A stretch of 48,889 nucleotides of DNA, from contig NZ_JAANAS010000041.1 of the NCBI RefSeq assembly GCF_011089875.1, forward strand, positions 1 to 48,889, written 5' to 3'. Below are positions 25,865-33,334 of this stretch, piece by piece. How positions within the stretch are numbered: the first letter of the stretch is position 1; each line of letters starts with the position of its first letter. A model generated the notes under the pieces. It ran no database searches, had not been told where the DNA came from, and was given only the letters and a program-made list of their open reading frames with translations. The stretch comes from Psychroflexus maritimus (GTDB lineage: Bacteria; Bacteroidota; Bacteroidia; Flavobacteriales; Flavobacteriaceae). The translations under genes and the position numbers were made by a program.

Positions 25865-27121
25865 ATGAAATCAAAATTTGAAGTTTTAATCATTGGAGGA
25901 GGAACAGCAGGAATCATGACCGCCGCTCAATTACAGAAGAAAAACAAGCAATTAAGCATAGCTATAATTGATCCTGCCAACAAACATTATTACCAACCTG
26001 CATGGACACTTGTTGGAGCTGGGACTTACGATTATGAAGACACTGCCAAGCCAATGAAAGAGTTAATTCCAGAAGGAGTGACTTGGATTAAAGATTACGC
26101 AACCGAGTTTCAGCCAGAAAATAATGCTGTAGCCACGAAAGAAAATGGATTAATTACTTACAATTATTTAGTAGTTGCTCCAGGATTAGTCATGGAACCA
26201 AGTATGTTAGATGGATTAGAAGATGCCTTAGATAAAGGCGTTGTATGTAGTAATTACACAGACCCTAAGCATACGTGGGAAGTGCTTAAAAATTTTAAAG
26301 GAGGAAATGCCATATTTACTCAACCTACAACCCCAATAAAATGTGGTGGTGCACCGCAGAAAATAGCTTATTTGGCAGCCGACTATTTCAAGCAAAACAA
26401 TATTGATGCAAGAGTAGTTTATGCTACACCAGGCTCTGTTTTATTTGGTGTAAAGCAAATTAGAGATACACTTACCCGAGTAGTAGAACGTTACGGAATG
26501 GTCTTCAAACCATTTTACGCGCCAAAACTGATTGATACGAAGAAAAAAATTATTACTTTTCAATATGTAGGCGATGATGAAAATCAGTGTGTCACTAACG
26601 AATCTAAAGAAATTGGTGAAAAAATTTCAGGAGTTACCAATATTGAAGTTCCTTTTGATATGCTTCACTTAGCTCCACCACAAGCAGCACCTAAATTTGT
26701 GAGAGAATCAAGTTTAGTAAATGATGCAGGCTGGTTAGATGTGAACATCAATTCATTACAACATAATACCCATAAAAATATTTTTGGATTAGGTGATGTT
26801 GCTGGGTTACCAACGGCTAAAACAGGCGCCGCAATTAGAAAGCAAGTGCCCGTTGTAGTTGATAACCTCGTGCAATTAATGAACAATCAACAAGCACAAA
26901 ACGAGTCTTACAAAGGTTATTCTTCTTGTCCGCTTGTTACTGGTTTTGGCAAAATGGCATTGGCAGAATTTGATTATGAAGGTAATTTTACTCCAGACCC
27001 TAATTTGAAAAAAATGTTGGTTTTCAATTCTGCAAAAGAACATTGGAGACTATGGATGCTTAAAAAATACGGACTTCCCTACCTCTATTGGAACAAAATG
27101 ATGAAAGGGCAAGACGTATAA
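25865..27121 (+). CDS. sqr: Sulfide:quinone oxidoreductase (SQOR-like, type II)
   Basis: A membrane-associated FAD enzyme that oxidises sulfide and passes electrons to quinone, leaving a persulfide or sulfane product. 418 residues: FAD-binding IIGGGTAGIMTA near residues 9-20, the second dinucleotide region around IFTQPTTPIKCGGAPQK, and GLGDVAGLPTAKTGAAIRKQ. The redox cysteines fit C160 (PIKCGG) and C355 (YSSCPLVTGFGKMALAEFDY), the pair typical of mitochondrial-type SQOR; C128 is extra. Own promoter with Crp/Fnr-type site 3 and own terminator. Confidence 0.9.
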   Translation: MKSKFEVLIIGGGTAGIMTAAQLQKKNKQLSIAIIDPANKHYYQPAWTLVGAGTYDYEDTAKPMKELIPEGVTWIKDYATEFQPENNAVATKENGLITYNYLVVAPGLVMEPSMLDGLEDALDKGVVCSNYTDPKHTWEVLKNFKGGNAIFTQPTTPIKCGGAPQKIAYLAADYFKQNNIDARVVYATPGSVLFGVKQIRDTLTRVVERYGMVFKPFYAPKLIDTKKKIITFQYVGDDENQCVTNESKEIGEKISGVTNIEVPFDMLHLAPPQAAPKFVRESSLVNDAGWLDVNINSLQHNTHKNIFGLGDVAGLPTAKTGAAIRKQVPVVVDNLVQLMNNQQAQNESYKGYSSCPLVTGFGKMALAEFDYEGNFTPDPNLKKMLVFNSAKEHWRLWMLKKYGLPYLYWNKMMKGQDV

Positions 27122-27142
27122 AAATAAATTTAATAAGGTTAG

Positions 27143-27181
27143 AAAAGGTAATCGTATTCTAAATAAGATTGCCTTTTTTTA
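27143..27181 (+). terminator. Terminator after SQR
   Basis: GGTAATC / GATTGCC pair with one G-U wobble and are followed by seven T. Confidence 0.75.
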
Positions 27182-27352
27182 TGGCGTATTACGCGCTTTC
27201 ACTTCAAGTCCGCAATGTTTTGCCTCTATTTTTAAATGTTTTGCAAGAGCTTCCTGCCGGTCGCTTTTCAAAACAAAAAAATATAAGGCAATCCATTTTA
27301 CGGGCTTTTCGTTCAATCCCTAACGCAAATCGTCAACTTAAGGATAGTTGAG
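27182..27352. repeat. Degenerate dispersed repeat-like region
   Basis: A 170-bp stretch more GC-rich than its surroundings, with strings such as GCGCTTTCACTTCAAGTCCG and CGTTCAATCCCTAACGC that I recall as components of dispersed intergenic repeats in Flavobacteriia. It ends with TCAACT / AGTTGA. It can be read as a 60-codon ORF, but this begins inside the SQR terminator and has no promoter. Confidence 0.4.
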
Positions 27353-27362
27353 TAAAAAAAAT

Positions 27363-27377
27363 GCACTATAATAGTGC
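27363..27377. promoter_or_regulatory. Upstream 15-bp palindrome of the ATPase promoter
   Basis: GCACTAT-A-ATAGTGC, perfect. It belongs to a 26-bp unit repeated at 27393-27418 with only the central base changed; centres are 32 bp apart, about three helical turns. Confidence 0.6.
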
Positions 27378-27394
27378 GTTTTTTGTGGTTTTAT

Positions 27395-27409
27395 GCACTA
27401 TTATAGTGC
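27395..27409. promoter_or_regulatory. Downstream 15-bp palindrome of the ATPase promoter
   Basis: GCACTAT-T-ATAGTGC, perfect. It covers the position of the -33 box and ends 8 bp before the -7 box, so a bound protein would probably block or remodel polymerase binding. Confidence 0.6.
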
Positions 27410-27417
27410 GTTTTTTG

Positions 27418-27425
27418 TATTTTTG
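27418..27425 (+). promoter_or_regulatory. -7 box of the AAA ATPase gene
   Basis: TATTTTTG, 16 bp before ATG 27442. Because the promoter lies inside the longer frame beginning at 27361, the downstream ATG is the start. Confidence 0.55.
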
Positions 27426-27441
27426 CGCCAAACTATTAGAA

Positions 27442-28611
27442 ATGAATCAATTAATTGAATATTCGACTAATCTACTTAAACAAGTTGATACTAAATTTGT
27501 AAGATATTTACACAACGAAATCAATTGGAACAATAGGTTAATTGGAATTATAGGGGCTAGAGGTGTTGGCAAAACAACCTTGGTGCTTCAATATATCAAG
27601 CAATCACTCGATGAGAAAAAGGCACTTTATGTAACAGCTGAGGACTTGTTTTTTAGTACACATACACTGATTGAGCTAGCCACTGAATTTGTCAACTATG
27701 GAGGAAAACACCTTGTTATAGATGAAATTCACAAATACGAAAAATGGTCAAAAGAATTAAAGTTAATCTACGATTTACATCCAAATTTACAAGTCATATT
27801 TACAGGCTCATCTGTTTTAGACATTAAAAAAGGGAATGCAGATTTAAGCAGAAGAGCCATTATTTACTTTATGAGGGGGTTATCATTTAGGGAATACCTA
27901 GGTTTGTTTCATCAAATTAATTTACCCGCATACAGCCTGACGGAAATACTTCAATTAAAAGCAGATTTTTCTTCTCTTGAAGCGCCTCTCCCTTATTTTA
28001 CCACCTATTTGAATTCAGGATATTATCCATTTTCCTTAGAAGATGATTTTGAAATTCGTCTTCGCCAAATAATTAATCAAACCATGGAAGTTGATATTCC
28101 TTTCTTTGCTGGGATGAATATTTCGACCGCAAGAAAAATTAAGCATCTTCTAAGCATAATTGCCACAAGCGTTCCCTTTAAACCGAACTTTAGTAAAATT
28201 GCTGAAATAGTAGGAGTAAGTAGAAATAATATTGCTGATTACTTAAACTACTTAGAAGAGGCAGGACTTATCATACAAATTTCACTTCCTAAAATAGGTA
28301 TAAGAAGTATTGGTAAAACCGAAAAAATCTATCTGGAAAACACCAACTTAGCTATGGCTTTAAGTGAAGATAAAACGAATATTGGAACACTTAGAGAAAC
28401 ATTTTTTCTCAATCAAGTTAGTGTCAAACATACGATTAGTCTGTCTGCAAAAGTTGATTTTCAAGTGGAAGACTTCCAATTTGAAATTGGAGGTAAAAAC
28501 AAAAAGAAAAAACAAATTGAAAACATACCTAATTCATATATCGTGAAAGATGATATAATTAATGGTTTTGGAAATGTAATTCCGTTGTGGCATTTTGGGT
28601 TTTTATATTAG
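27442..28611 (+). CDS. AAA_14/DUF4143 ATPase with winged-helix-like C-terminal domain
   Basis: 389 residues. P-loop GARGVGKT at 38-45, Walker B HLVIDEIHKYEKW and the sensor region VIFTGSSVLDI, then a DUF4143-type C-terminal half with a predicted HTH (PNFSKIAEIVGVSRNNIADYLNYLEEAGLI) and a lone Asn/Lys-rich tail. Members are abundant in Bacteroidota and archaea and often look mobile; their function is poorly known. Start is ATG 27442, since the frame's upstream part encodes only the promoter and palindromes. Twin palindromes suggest tight control, perhaps by its own product. Single gene, next to a degenerate repeat. Confidence 0.82.
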   Translation: MNQLIEYSTNLLKQVDTKFVRYLHNEINWNNRLIGIIGARGVGKTTLVLQYIKQSLDEKKALYVTAEDLFFSTHTLIELATEFVNYGGKHLVIDEIHKYEKWSKELKLIYDLHPNLQVIFTGSSVLDIKKGNADLSRRAIIYFMRGLSFREYLGLFHQINLPAYSLTEILQLKADFSSLEAPLPYFTTYLNSGYYPFSLEDDFEIRLRQIINQTMEVDIPFFAGMNISTARKIKHLLSIIATSVPFKPNFSKIAEIVGVSRNNIADYLNYLEEAGLIIQISLPKIGIRSIGKTEKIYLENTNLAMALSEDKTNIGTLRETFFLNQVSVKHTISLSAKVDFQVEDFQFEIGGKNKKKKQIENIPNSYIVKDDIINGFGNVIPLWHFGFLY

Positions 28612-28720
28612 AAACCAACATCAAAAACTTTCAAATTTCCCAATTATCGCATATTCAATAAACTCAATTTGAGCTTACGTCATAAGACTTTTTCAACAGT
28701 AAGTTGCATTGCGGTTCGTA

Positions 28721-29131
28721 CTAATCAACCTCCCACTCTTTAGAAGTACGATAAACAACACCTTTAAACAAAGCCACAAGCTCTTCGCCTCGTTTGATTT
28801 CAACCACCTGAAAACCGAGTTTGTTCTTAGATAACTCTAGTTTAGTTTCGGCGGTAATATAATCTTCTTCCTGAAGTGCTTCAATATGATTAATCGAAGT
28901 TTCTATTGATACTGCAAATTTACCGTGGGTATTTGCAGCAAACCCAAAAGCAGTATCGGCCAATGAATAGGTAATTCCTCCATGCGCTTTTTGCATGGAA
29001 TTCAGCATTTCTTTTCTTATGCGAAGACCTAATTTACAATAACCAATTTTTACTTCAATAATTTCTATTCCCAACCACGAACTAAATGGGTCAAGAGAAA
29101 GCATTTTGTGCGGTATTTTTGTTGAGCTCAT
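28721..29131 (-). CDS. paaI: PaaI-like hotdog thioesterase
   Basis: Hydrolyses aromatic or other acyl-CoA thioesters, rescuing CoA from dead-end intermediates. 136 residues in a hotdog fold: the HGGITYSLADTAFGFAAN helix carries the catalytic Asp, and IETSINHIEAL and DYITAETKLEL are typical strands. It lies 107 bp after the PaaH-like gene, a pairing expected from phenylacetate catabolism. No other paa genes are in the window, so a general acyl-CoA role remains possible and the symbol is tentative. Confidence 0.82.
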   Translation of the reverse strand: MSSTKIPHKMLSLDPFSSWLGIEIIEVKIGYCKLGLRIRKEMLNSMQKAHGGITYSLADTAFGFAANTHGKFAVSIETSINHIEALQEEDYITAETKLELSKNKLGFQVVEIKRGEELVALFKGVVYRTSKEWEVD

Positions 29132-29238
29132 CTAGTTTTAATCTATTTATCTCTCTTAATTTGTGAATTCTTAAATTCAAAAAGTAAATGTAATTTTCAG
29201 ATTAGTTATTTTAAAAACAAACAATCAAAGCTGTAAAT

Positions 29239-30417
29239 TTAAATCTCAAAAACCTCTCTTTTCTCGCTCATCTTCCTCAACAACGGACTACATCGGTACC
29301 TATCTTCTCGGTATGTATCGTATAATTTATCCATTTCTTCCACACACCAATCAATGCCTTTTTCGTTAGCCCACTTCAGCAGACCTTTAGGGTAATTCAC
29401 TCCTTTGGTCATGGCTAAATCAATATCTTTAGCGGTGGCAATTTTTAAAAATAAAGCATCGGCTGCTTCGTTAATAAGCATCACCAAAATCCGATTAAAA
29501 ATTTTATTTCCTAAAGCTTCATCTTGAATGGGGTTTGCTTTTTCGGCTCCTTCTGCATAATTGTAGTAACCCCTACCCGATTTCCTTCCTAAATATCCTG
29601 CTTCAGCATATCGTTTTTGTGTAAATGAGGGTTTGTATCGTGGGTCAAAATAAAAAGCAGTAAACACTGTTTCAGTTACGGTATAATTCACATCATTTCC
29701 AATAAAATCCATTAATTCAAAAGGCCCCATTCTAAATTTGCCGATGCTTTTCATGGCCCAATCAATGGTGGCGAATCCTTTTTCGCCTTCGGGTAAACCC
29801 TCAAAGCCTTCTTCATAAATTCGCAATGCTTCTCCATAAAACGGACGCGCTACACGGTTTACAATAAAGCCAGGTGTATCTTTTGCTTTTACCGCCACTT
29901 TATCCCAAGACTGAATAATAGAAAAAACTTGATTAAAAACTTTTACAGAAGTTTGAACAGCTGGAATAATTTCTACCAATGGCATTAAGGGCGCAGGATT
30001 GAAAAAGTGAATTCCAATACAACGTTCAGGATTTTTTAAACAAGAGGCTATTGAAGCAATAGACAAGGAGGAAGTATTACTTGCCATAATCGCATCTTTC
30101 TTTTGAATGCCTTCCAGCTCCTGAAAAACATTTTGTTTCACCTGAAGGTTTTCTACAATAGCCTCTATGGTTAAGTCGGCGTCGTGTAAATCTTGTAAAC
30201 TTTCTACATAAGAAATATTGCCTTGAATTCTTTTTTTCTCGACTTCATCAATTCGACCTTTTTCAATTAAGCGGTTTAAAATTTTATCTAATGAATTGCT
30301 TGCTTTTTCTAAAGCTTCTTTTTTAGTATCATAAAGCTTCACTTTGCAATTGGCTGTTGCTGCAACTTGAGCAATTCCGCTACCCATTGTTCCACTTCCT
30401 ATAATAGCTATGTGCAT
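29239..30417 (-). CDS. 3-hydroxyacyl-CoA dehydrogenase (PaaH/Hbd-like)
   Basis: NAD-dependent oxidation of a 3-hydroxyacyl-CoA. 392 residues: N-terminal Rossmann motif IGSGTMGSG, MASNTSSLSI, and the catalytic dyad region IGIHFFNPAPLMPLVEI with His and, further on, the Glu of the EI motif; C-terminal helical dimerisation domains follow (FELMDFIGNDVNYTV, YLGRKSGRGYYNY). The tail has a second 3HCDH C-terminal repeat, as in PaaH. Upstream of the PaaI-like thioesterase on the same strand. Confidence 0.9.
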   Translation of the reverse strand: MHIAIIGSGTMGSGIAQVAATANCKVKLYDTKKEALEKASNSLDKILNRLIEKGRIDEVEKKRIQGNISYVESLQDLHDADLTIEAIVENLQVKQNVFQELEGIQKKDAIMASNTSSLSIASIASCLKNPERCIGIHFFNPAPLMPLVEIIPAVQTSVKVFNQVFSIIQSWDKVAVKAKDTPGFIVNRVARPFYGEALRIYEEGFEGLPEGEKGFATIDWAMKSIGKFRMGPFELMDFIGNDVNYTVTETVFTAFYFDPRYKPSFTQKRYAEAGYLGRKSGRGYYNYAEGAEKANPIQDEALGNKIFNRILVMLINEAADALFLKIATAKDIDLAMTKGVNYPKGLLKWANEKGIDWCVEEMDKLYDTYREDRYRCSPLLRKMSEKREVFEI

Positions 30418-30523
30418 AATTCTTTTTGTTTTATAGTAAACTACAACTTGTTATTGCTTAAAGCTCTTTATAAATAATAACCTCAAGCGTGATTTAGGAT
30501 AATAATTATAATAATCTGAGTAA

Positions 30524-30531
30524 CAAAGGTA
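30524..30531 (-). promoter_or_regulatory. -7 box upstream of the PaaH-like gene
   Basis: Minus-strand TACCTTTG, about 105 bp before the ATG. The rest of the 319-bp gap (30418-30736) holds the rho terminator and otherwise AT-rich sequence with nothing recognisable. Confidence 0.4.
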
Positions 30532-30664
30532 AATATTTTTTGAATGCTGAGTGAACTGATTTTAATTTATAATTACTGGAAAAAACAGAACTTTTTAAAT
30601 TTCATTCAATAATTAAAAATCTAAAAATAGATGGTTAAGCAACAGTTATATTGAAAACCATAAA

Positions 30665-30698
30665 ACAAAAAACCCTTACAGAAAAGCAAGGGTTTTGA
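30665..30698 (-). terminator. Terminator of rho
   Basis: AAAACCCTT / AAGGGTTTT hairpin with a T-rich tail on the minus strand, 40 bp after the rho stop. Confidence 0.8.
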
Positions 30699-30736
30699 TC
30701 GAAAAATCAATAAGTTATATTCTTCTAGACACAAGA

Positions 30737-32485
30737 TTAACCATTCATAGAAATCAAAAATTCTTCGTTTGATTTTGATTGTTTAATTCTATCATTAATG
30801 AATTCCATTGCTTCAATAGGGTTCATATCGGCTAAGTAACGTCTCATAATCCACATTTTTTGTACTACATTTTCAGGCAGTAATAAATCATCACGTCTTG
30901 TACTTGATGAGTTTAGATCGATTGCAGGGAATATTCTTCGATTAGCTATTCTTCGATCTAATTGAAGTTCCATATTTCCTGTTCCTTTAAACTCTTCAAA
31001 AATGACTTCGTCCATTTTAGAACCTGTATCGGTTAATGCTGTAGCAATAATGGATAAAGAACCACCGTTTTCAATATTTCTAGCTGCTCCAAAAAAGCGT
31101 TTTGGTTTGTGCAGTGCGTTAGCATCTACCCCTCCACTCAACACCTTTCCAGAAGCCGGTTGTACGGTGTTATAAGCTCTAGCCAAGCGGGTAATAGAAT
31201 CAAGTAAAATGACTACATCATGACCGCTTTCTACCAAACGCTTTGCTTTTTCAATGACAATATTAGCTACTTTTACGTGTTCATGAGCCTCTTTATCAAA
31301 AGTAGAAGCAATTACTTCACCATCTACATTTCGCTGCATATCGGTAACCTCTTCGGGACGCTCATCAATAAGCAATACAATTTGATAAACCTCAGGATGG
31401 TTGGCAGCAATTGCATTAGCTATATCTTTTAATAGCATTGTTTTACCTGTTTTAGGTTGAGAAACAATCATTCCTCGCTGCCCCTTACCAATTGGCGAAA
31501 ACAAGTCCATGATACGAGTAGAAACACTTGCTCTTCGTTCAGCTAACTTAAATTTTTCTTGAGGAAAAAGAGGGGTTAAGTGTTCAAATGAAACACGATC
31601 CCTTACCACTTGAGGGTCTAATCCATTAATTTTATTTATGCGTATTAAAGGAAAATATTTTTCACCTTCTTTTGGGGGTCTAACTTGACCTAATACTGTA
31701 TCACCTGTTTTTAACCCAAATAATTTTATTTGTGACTGAGATAAGTAAATGTCATCTGGAGAAGATAAGTAGTTATAATCGGAAGACCTTAAAAAACCAT
31801 ATCCGTCAGGCATTAATTCTAAAACGCCTTCACTTTCTATGATTGCGTCAAACTCGTAATCGGGTTTGGTATATTTATTTTTATTAATTGAAGTTGAATC
31901 TTGTTTTCTAGATTCGGGTTTAGTAGGTTTAGATTGGTCTTTACTAGATTTGTTCGTGTGTTGTTTTTTAGGTTTTACTTCTGGTTTTGAAGAAGTATTT
32001 TTCTGTTCAGGCTTTTTATCGAACCTTTTTTCTGGTTTAGTTTGTGATTTAGCCTCGTTTTTTTCTTGAGGTTTTTCAGAAGTAACTTCTTTTTTGGGGT
32101 GACTAACTTTAGGAGAATGCTTAGGACTAGGAGACTTCTGGGGTTGATCTTTAGGCTTCTGTTTTTTTGCAACAGGATCGTTTTTCTTAATGCGTTTTCG
32201 TCTTTGCTGCTTTTCCAAATTTTCTTTAGCCAAGTCATTAGAATTTTTAGGAGTTTCTTTAAATGCACCAGCAGAAGAAACAGCTTGAACTGCCTCTGAT
32301 TTGGTCTCATTTTTATCTTTATTGAGAACCTCTTTAACTTTATGAGGGTTAGCTGCCTGAAAATCAAGAATTTGATAAACGAGATCTAATTTTTTTAAGC
32401 TTCTAAATTTTGGGATTCTGAGTTCTTTAGCCATTGCCTGTAACTCAGTCAATTTCATTGATTTTAATTCGATTATTTCTAACAT
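30737..32485 (-). CDS. rho: Transcription termination factor Rho
   Basis: Hexameric RNA helicase that ends transcription. 582 residues, longer than E. coli Rho (419) because of a Lys/Pro/Ser/Gln-rich, low-complexity insertion at about residues 60-205, between the N-terminal Rho_N helices ([22 protein letters not shown]) and the RNA-binding cold-shock-like domain ([21 protein letters not shown]). The ATPase part has Walker [21 protein letters not shown] and [13 protein letters not shown]. Such insertions are known in Bacteroidota Rho and affect RNA binding and, in some, phase separation. Confidence 0.96.
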   Translation of the reverse strand: MLEIIELKSMKLTELQAMAKELRIPKFRSLKKLDLVYQILDFQAANPHKVKEVLNKDKNETKSEAVQAVSSAGAFKETPKNSNDLAKENLEKQQRRKRIKKNDPVAKKQKPKDQPQKSPSPKHSPKVSHPKKEVTSEKPQEKNEAKSQTKPEKRFDKKPEQKNTSSKPEVKPKKQHTNKSSKDQSKPTKPESRKQDSTSINKNKYTKPDYEFDAIIESEGVLELMPDGYGFLRSSDYNYLSSPDDIYLSQSQIKLFGLKTGDTVLGQVRPPKEGEKYFPLIRINKINGLDPQVVRDRVSFEHLTPLFPQEKFKLAERRASVSTRIMDLFSPIGKGQRGMIVSQPKTGKTMLLKDIANAIAANHPEVYQIVLLIDERPEEVTDMQRNVDGEVIASTFDKEAHEHVKVANIVIEKAKRLVESGHDVVILLDSITRLARAYNTVQPASGKVLSGGVDANALHKPKRFFGAARNIENGGSLSIIATALTDTGSKMDEVIFEEFKGTGNMELQLDRRIANRRIFPAIDLNSSSTRRDDLLLPENVVQKMWIMRRYLADMNPIEAMEFINDRIKQSKSNEEFLISMNG

Positions 32486-32610
32486 GAATACATTAAATAT
32501 TTTGTATAATAAGTATTTGATTGTTGGTTACTTAAACCCTTATGCGAAGAATTATACTGCAATTATACAACATTATTTTAATTTTACACAGCTTAATTTA
32601 AAAAATCAAT

Positions 32611-32618
32611 TATTTTTG
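32611..32618 (+). promoter_or_regulatory. -7 box of the DUF4293 gene
   Basis: TATTTTTG, 19 bp before ATG 32638. Confidence 0.5.
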
Positions 32619-32637
32619 TACGAAATTTAGATGTAAT

Positions 32638-33048
32638 ATGATACAAAGAAAACAAAGCCTTTATTTATTGGTGGTAGTTATACTTTCTTCTTTATTACTT
32701 AGCACTTTTCCGCTATGGAAAAACGAAAGTCTAGAGGTTCAGTTTGCCTTTAATTTCGCTCCTAGTTTAATTGGTGTAAGTGCTTCAGCAGTTTTGGCAT
32801 TAATAAGTATATTTCTTTTTAAAAACAGAAAGCTGCAGTTTGTTTTAGGAAGAATAAATATACTTATCAACTTTTTTATAATAGGATTTTTTGTTTACTG
32901 GTCACTAAACTTATCTGGAGAAACGCAAGTTTCAGAGAAAGGTATTGGGATGTTTGTGCCCCTTGTTTCTATCGTGTTTTTAGTATTGGCTAATAAAGCC
33001 ATTAAAAAGGACGAAGATCTCGTAAAATCTGTTGACCGTTTCAGATAA
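32638..33048 (+). CDS. DUF4293 membrane protein
   Basis: 136 residues with four hydrophobic helices (LYLLVVVILSSLLLSTF; LIGVSASAVLALISIFLF; INILINFFIIGFFVYWSL; FVPLVSIVFLVLANKAI) and a basic start, MIQRKQSLYL, which is characteristic of DUF4293. Family members commonly sit divergent from rho in Bacteroidota, as here. Function unknown; an inner-membrane protein. Confidence 0.85.
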   Translation: MIQRKQSLYLLVVVILSSLLLSTFPLWKNESLEVQFAFNFAPSLIGVSASAVLALISIFLFKNRKLQFVLGRINILINFFIIGFFVYWSLNLSGETQVSEKGIGMFVPLVSIVFLVLANKAIKKDEDLVKSVDRFR

Positions 33049-33075
33049 AACCTATAATCTTAGTGTGTTAGTGAG

Positions 33076-33108
33076 AAAGCCTGAATTAATTTTCAGGCTT
33101 TTTTTTTG
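33076..33108 (+). terminator. Terminator of the DUF4293 gene
   Basis: AAAGCCTGAA / TTCAGGCTTT hairpin followed by seven more T. Confidence 0.9.
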
Positions 33109-33111
33109 GCT

Positions 33112-33280
33112 GGAGTTTAATACCAACTTAACCATCAAATGTAACTATTTAGCTCATTCATTTCCTGCTAAATTTCCCTGTTCATTATTACCATTCTGTT
33201 CGTACAAGATGTAAACTAATCATTGTCTTATCTAGGAAAAAATAATGGTGTTTAATAATCAAATTGGTATAAAAATTAAA
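33112..33280. repeat. MITE-like element, about 165 bp
   Basis: The left end (TTTAATACCAACTTAACCAT) and the reverse complement of the right end (TTTTATACCAATTTGATTAT) match at about 15 of 20 positions, mostly differing by C/T changes. It has no coding capacity and sits between the facing terminators of DUF4293 and infB, a neutral landing place. A 12-bp end-like fragment recurs at 6744. Confidence 0.4.
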
Positions 33281-33310
33281 AAAGCCGACTTATTCCTAAG
33301 CCGACTTTTA
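33274..33310 (-). terminator. Terminator of the rimP-nusA-infB operon
   Basis: AAGTCGGCTT occurs twice on the minus strand, 6 bases apart, and pairs with itself over 10 bp using two G-U wobbles, followed by a T-run. On the plus strand the same positions give A-C mismatches, so it works in one direction. Confidence 0.7.
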
Positions 33311-33334
33311 ATATAAATTCAGTTAAAATATTGA

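Noticed and set aside
27169-27351. 60-codon open frame after SQR
   Set aside because: It starts within the SQR terminator, has no promoter, and its sequence looks like a degenerate intergenic repeat.
27361-27441. Longer N-terminus for the AAA ATPase
   Set aside because: Those bases are the twin palindromes and the -7 box; the ATG at 27442 gives a normal family start.
33112-33280. Possible Crp/Fnr half-site (ATGTAAC) inside the MITE-like element
   Set aside because: No second arm and no -7 box at the 21-bp distance.
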